Source: Persicaria tinctoria
Taxonomy: Eukaryota > Streptophyta > Magnoliopsida > Caryophyllales > Polygonaceae
Assembly (NCBI GenBank): GCA_037127255.1
Contig: JBANSL010000004.1
Location: 32,060,467-32,124,466, forward strand
DNA: 64,000 nt
Direction: 5' to 3'
Shown here: positions 61,186-64,000 of the stretch, piece by piece
Layout of the letters: each line of letters begins with the position of its first letter
How positions within the stretch are numbered: the stretch's first letter is position 1
The notes under the pieces: generated by a model
Database searches by the model: none
The model's input: only the letters and a program-made list of their open reading frames with translations
What the model was told of the DNA's origin: nothing
Made by a program: the position numbers and the translations under genes

Positions 61186-63703
61186 TGTTGTGAGCCTAAT
61201 TTGCCATGTTTTACACTTAATTTTATATCGATTTCTGCATACATTGCATACATTTGGGTTAGAACAATACAGAATCTGTGTATTTTACACTTATTTGCAA
61301 TATATGGAGGTCTACACGAGTTTTGGTTATATTTCGCAGAAATCGGACGCACTTTGGAGCTTAAAGGAAACTCATGGAGAAGCTAAGGATGTTGCAGCTG
61401 GGGAAAACGCCATTTTTCACCATTCTTCATTCTGACTCAAGTTTTGATGTCTTCATGAGAGTTGTAGCCCTCAGAAAGAGCTTTCCAACGCATGGTCATA
61501 TGCATCAATCCGAAGAACGAGGACTCGGGAAAGTGCGTTTCAAGAACAGAGCAGAAAGCTGAGAAAACTCTACTCGAGATCGACTAGCATCCACTCGATC
61601 TCGACGAGACCTGGTCGACGAAACCTGGTCGAGCAGAGCTGATCGAGGACACTGAGTCAGAGACAACCCGACTCCCGGAACCCTACTCGATCTCGAGTAG
61701 ACTTGGTCGAGATCGACGAGCCATGTCCGGAGTCGATGAGCTGTGCCGAGCCGAGAAGCCGAGGACGTAGACGCAGACCACCTCTACTCGATCTCGAGTA
61801 GGGCTAGTCGAGATCGACCACGGCGAGGAGCCTTGTCGAGCACCAGTCACCCGAGAAGCCGAGCCACACCCGTCGACGACAATCCTACTCGAGACAGACG
61901 AAGGCTACTCGAGACAGACGAGGGCTACTCGAGACAGACGAGGGCTACTCGAGATCGACTAGCCCGTGGTCGAGATCGAGTAGACCTCCAGAGCCGCGTT
62001 ACTCGGTTTGCCGAATCCTACTCGACTTGGGATTGCTTGGGTGTGAAGATTGCCGATTCTATCAAGTTCTATCCATGGAAGACGAGATCTATCAACATGA
62101 AGACATACTACTTAATTTAGATTTATCTTTTCCTTTTTGATTTAATTCCTTTATTTTATTTATTTATCTTTTAGCAAGTAGATATAGATTTAGATATAGA
62201 GATAGATATCTTCTTTCCTAGAATAGCTAGGGAATGAAGGCTATAAATAAAGCCCTAGGGGCTCAGTTTTATTCATTCAATTTTAGAGGAAGACAAGTAG
62301 TTACAAGAAGAAATTTAGGGAGTTCGAAGGTTTTAGGGTTTTGGCAATTTGCGAAAGTTGATTGCCGGAATTGTAAAATCGTTGGATATAGTCAATGCAA
62401 GTTATTTCTTTTCAATCAAATGATGTCTGAGTTTGCGATGAAGAGCGAGTAGTCCACCCACTTCTAGGGTTGGGGCGAGCCCAACGAGAGCCATGTCGGC
62501 GGATTAGCTATTGCGGAAGGAGGTATTTTGTCGTTATCTTAATCTATTCCCTATGTGCTTCATCTTTGATTGAGAAATTGAAGAACTCATGTTGTGAAAC
62601 TTGGGTAGTAATTAGGATTTCTATTCGAAAGATTATAAATGCTAATTATGAAAAGGAATAGATGCAATTAGGATTATTTATCGCGAGATTTATATTCCTA
62701 CTTGTCGGATTAGGTGAAAGCCTTTTCCTTTATCGATAAAGTTACCGCCTTTTGTGATTTATATTCCGCTTGCATGGTGATCGTTGTCGCAAACCCTAAT
62801 CTTGGAAGTTCCACACATTCATAAAGTCACAAAACCGAATTCTGCATTTGTTTTTACGTCCCCCCCCCCCTTGTCGATCTCGACCACTGACCTCCGATCC
62901 CAGATCGTCGTAGCTCAATTGTGCAGGGACTCGACAAGACAAGCCGAAGTCGACGAAGGTCCTACTCGAGATCGAGTACGCCTAGTCGAGGTCGAGTAGA
63001 CTTCGCCGAGTTGCTGCTGTGTTCGACTGTGCCTGACCCCTGTCGACTAGCCCTTAGTCGAGGTCGAGTACCACTGTGGTCGACTTCTGTCCGTGAGATT
63101 CCACCGCTGCTTAGGATTCGCTGACCAGCTTCCTCGAGGATTCGAACCTGACTTGCTCTTACTGCACTTGGAGGGAGTCTTGAACACGGGCTAATCGGCA
63201 ATCTTGGAAGTCCTTTTACATTCAGTTTAGTTCAAAACCCTAAAAGCATTTGTTCTTTATTTCCTTTATTTTTGTTCGTTTTCGTCCCTGCCCTTGTCGA
63301 TCTCGACCACCCATTGGTCGACCTCGACGACTGATTCTCGACCTAGAGTCGTTGTTGCTTAAGTGTGCAGGAATCGACGAAGCCCCAACTCGACCTCGAC
63401 GAGCCTTACTCGACCTCGAGTAGCTCTTTGTCGAGATCGACCACCAGTTCCTGTGTCTGTTGCGCTGTGTTCGAATGTCCGAGCTTCTGTCGACTAGACC
63501 CTAGTTGAGCTCGAGGACTCCTGTTGTCGACTTCTGTCCGTGAGATTCGTCTGCTGCCTAGGATCCGCTGACACGCTTCCTCGTGGATCGATCCTGACTT
63601 CCCGCTGCTACATCAGGAGGAGGTCTTGTATTTATTTGGCGTGGGCATAATCTGGTTTGATTTATATTTGTTATATTTCATACTCGATATCCTCCCTACA
63701 ACA
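61186..63703 (+). repeat. 5' LTR of element C (2518 bp)
   Basis: TGTTGTGAGC...CTACAACA. TCGA-based motifs cluster before the TATA box (61570-62030) and after it (62870-63080 and 63290-63540). The second downstream cluster is a partial duplication of the first: both are followed by a similar TTCTGTCCGTGAGATTC... and 'cttcctcg.ggattcgaacctgact' type block (about 63080-63200 and 63530-63640). This makes the LTR longer than A and B. Confidence 0.9.
62242..62250 (+). promoter_or_regulatory. TATA box of LTR C
   Basis: TATAAATAA followed by GCCCTAGGGGCTCAG, as in LTR B at 8528. Confidence 0.65.
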
Positions 63704-63706
63704 AAT

Positions 63707-63723
63707 TGGCGCCGTTGCCGGGG
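63707..63723 (+). other. Primer binding site, Asp-tRNA type (element C)
   Basis: TGGCGCCGTTGCCGGGG, three bases after the LTR end. Same site as at 4606-4590 in element A. Confidence 0.9.
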
Positions 63724-63787
63724 AAGCTATCATTCGCGCCTTAGGTAGTTAGTTCTCACGTTTCTCTTGAGTTAGTTTGCAGGTGTA

Positions 63788-64000
63788 TGCGCCGTTCTGG
63801 TCAACCACCTGAGCTTGACACCTTAAGATGATCCGGAACGCATCCTACACATCCATTCTAAACTGAAAAGAGCCATGGCGGCTGCCGAAACACAAGAACA
63901 GCTGATCACAAGGCTTATCAGGGAGCTAGCTGCAAAGGATGCCACTATCGCCAATGAAAGGATAGCAAGGGAACAAGCAGTTGAGCGTGCGAGGCAGGCA
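63788..64000 (+). pseudogene. gag start of element C, frameshifted
   Basis: ATG at 63788 begins MRRSGQPPELDTL, parallel to the element A Gag start (MRHSGQTPEFDSL). One extra A in the run at 63826-63827 shifts the frame at codon 13 to an immediate TGA. The original frame resumes downstream and is open from the ATG at 63876 (MAAAETQEQLITRL) to the window end, so a shortened Gag could start there. Truncated by the window. Confidence 0.75.

Larger units (their letters stand above)
61186..64000 (+). mobile_element. Element C: third member of the A/B family, 5' part
   Basis: 5' LTR 61186-63703, Asp-tRNA primer site 63707-63723 and the gag start at 63788, running off the window. The insertion lies in the first visible exon of the Ulp1-like gene. 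Confidence 0.9.

Overview
The window is nuclear DNA of a flowering plant, most likely a eudicot. The evidence is GT-AG introns, a pectinesterase gene of the type found in land plants, DUF1985/Ulp1-like plant genes, and several classes of plant transposons nested in one another. I cannot name the species. About four fifths of the window is mobile DNA, and only three loci look like resident genes.

Layout. 1-9578: two members of one Athila-like Ty3/Gypsy family in opposite orientation. Element A (minus) encodes only a Gag-protease polyprotein. Element B (plus) is present only as its 3' tail and LTR. 10590-19101: a decayed CRM/chromovirus-like Ty3/Gypsy element D (minus) with both LTRs and a second truncated pol tail beyond its 5' LTR, so a partial tandem. 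19260-20359: a minus-strand fragment resembling the N-terminus of replication protein A 70, next to a possible CACTA end. 20460-22375: an Athila-type pol remnant (minus) joined to a D-type pol tail (plus), then an inverted pair of tRNA-like sequences. 23609-29715: a complete CACTA transposon (TIRs, GAA target duplication) with no transposase seen but with spliced fragments of at least three unrelated host genes: HVA22-like, Nudix hydrolase and PRP40-like.

31012-35291: an intact two-exon pectinesterase/pectinesterase inhibitor gene (PME51-like). 35568-37771: Helitron ends, a nested 0.4 kb Helitron, tandemly repeated Helitron 5' ends and a MITE. 38132-49742: a structurally complete 11.6 kb LTR element (3.08 kb LTRs, GGAAG target duplication) without coding capacity, inserted in an older sequence with inverted-repeat arms. 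50486-51190: a 353 bp tandem duplication, each unit with a tRNA-like SINE candidate. 52083-52502: a Stowaway-like MITE and an unusual 146 bp foldback element.

53640-57522 (plus) and 58191-61185 (minus): convergent multi-exon genes of the plant DUF1985/Ulp1-like group. The second keeps clean splicing and an open frame but lacks the expected protease residues, and is cut at 61186 by the 5' LTR of element C, a third member of the element A/B family, whose gag start runs off the window.

A striking theme is a short dyad motif built from TCGA units (TCGAGATCGA and relatives). It is repeated many times in U3 and U5 of all three A/B/C LTRs and also in the gag gene, where it encodes VDLD(K) repeats.
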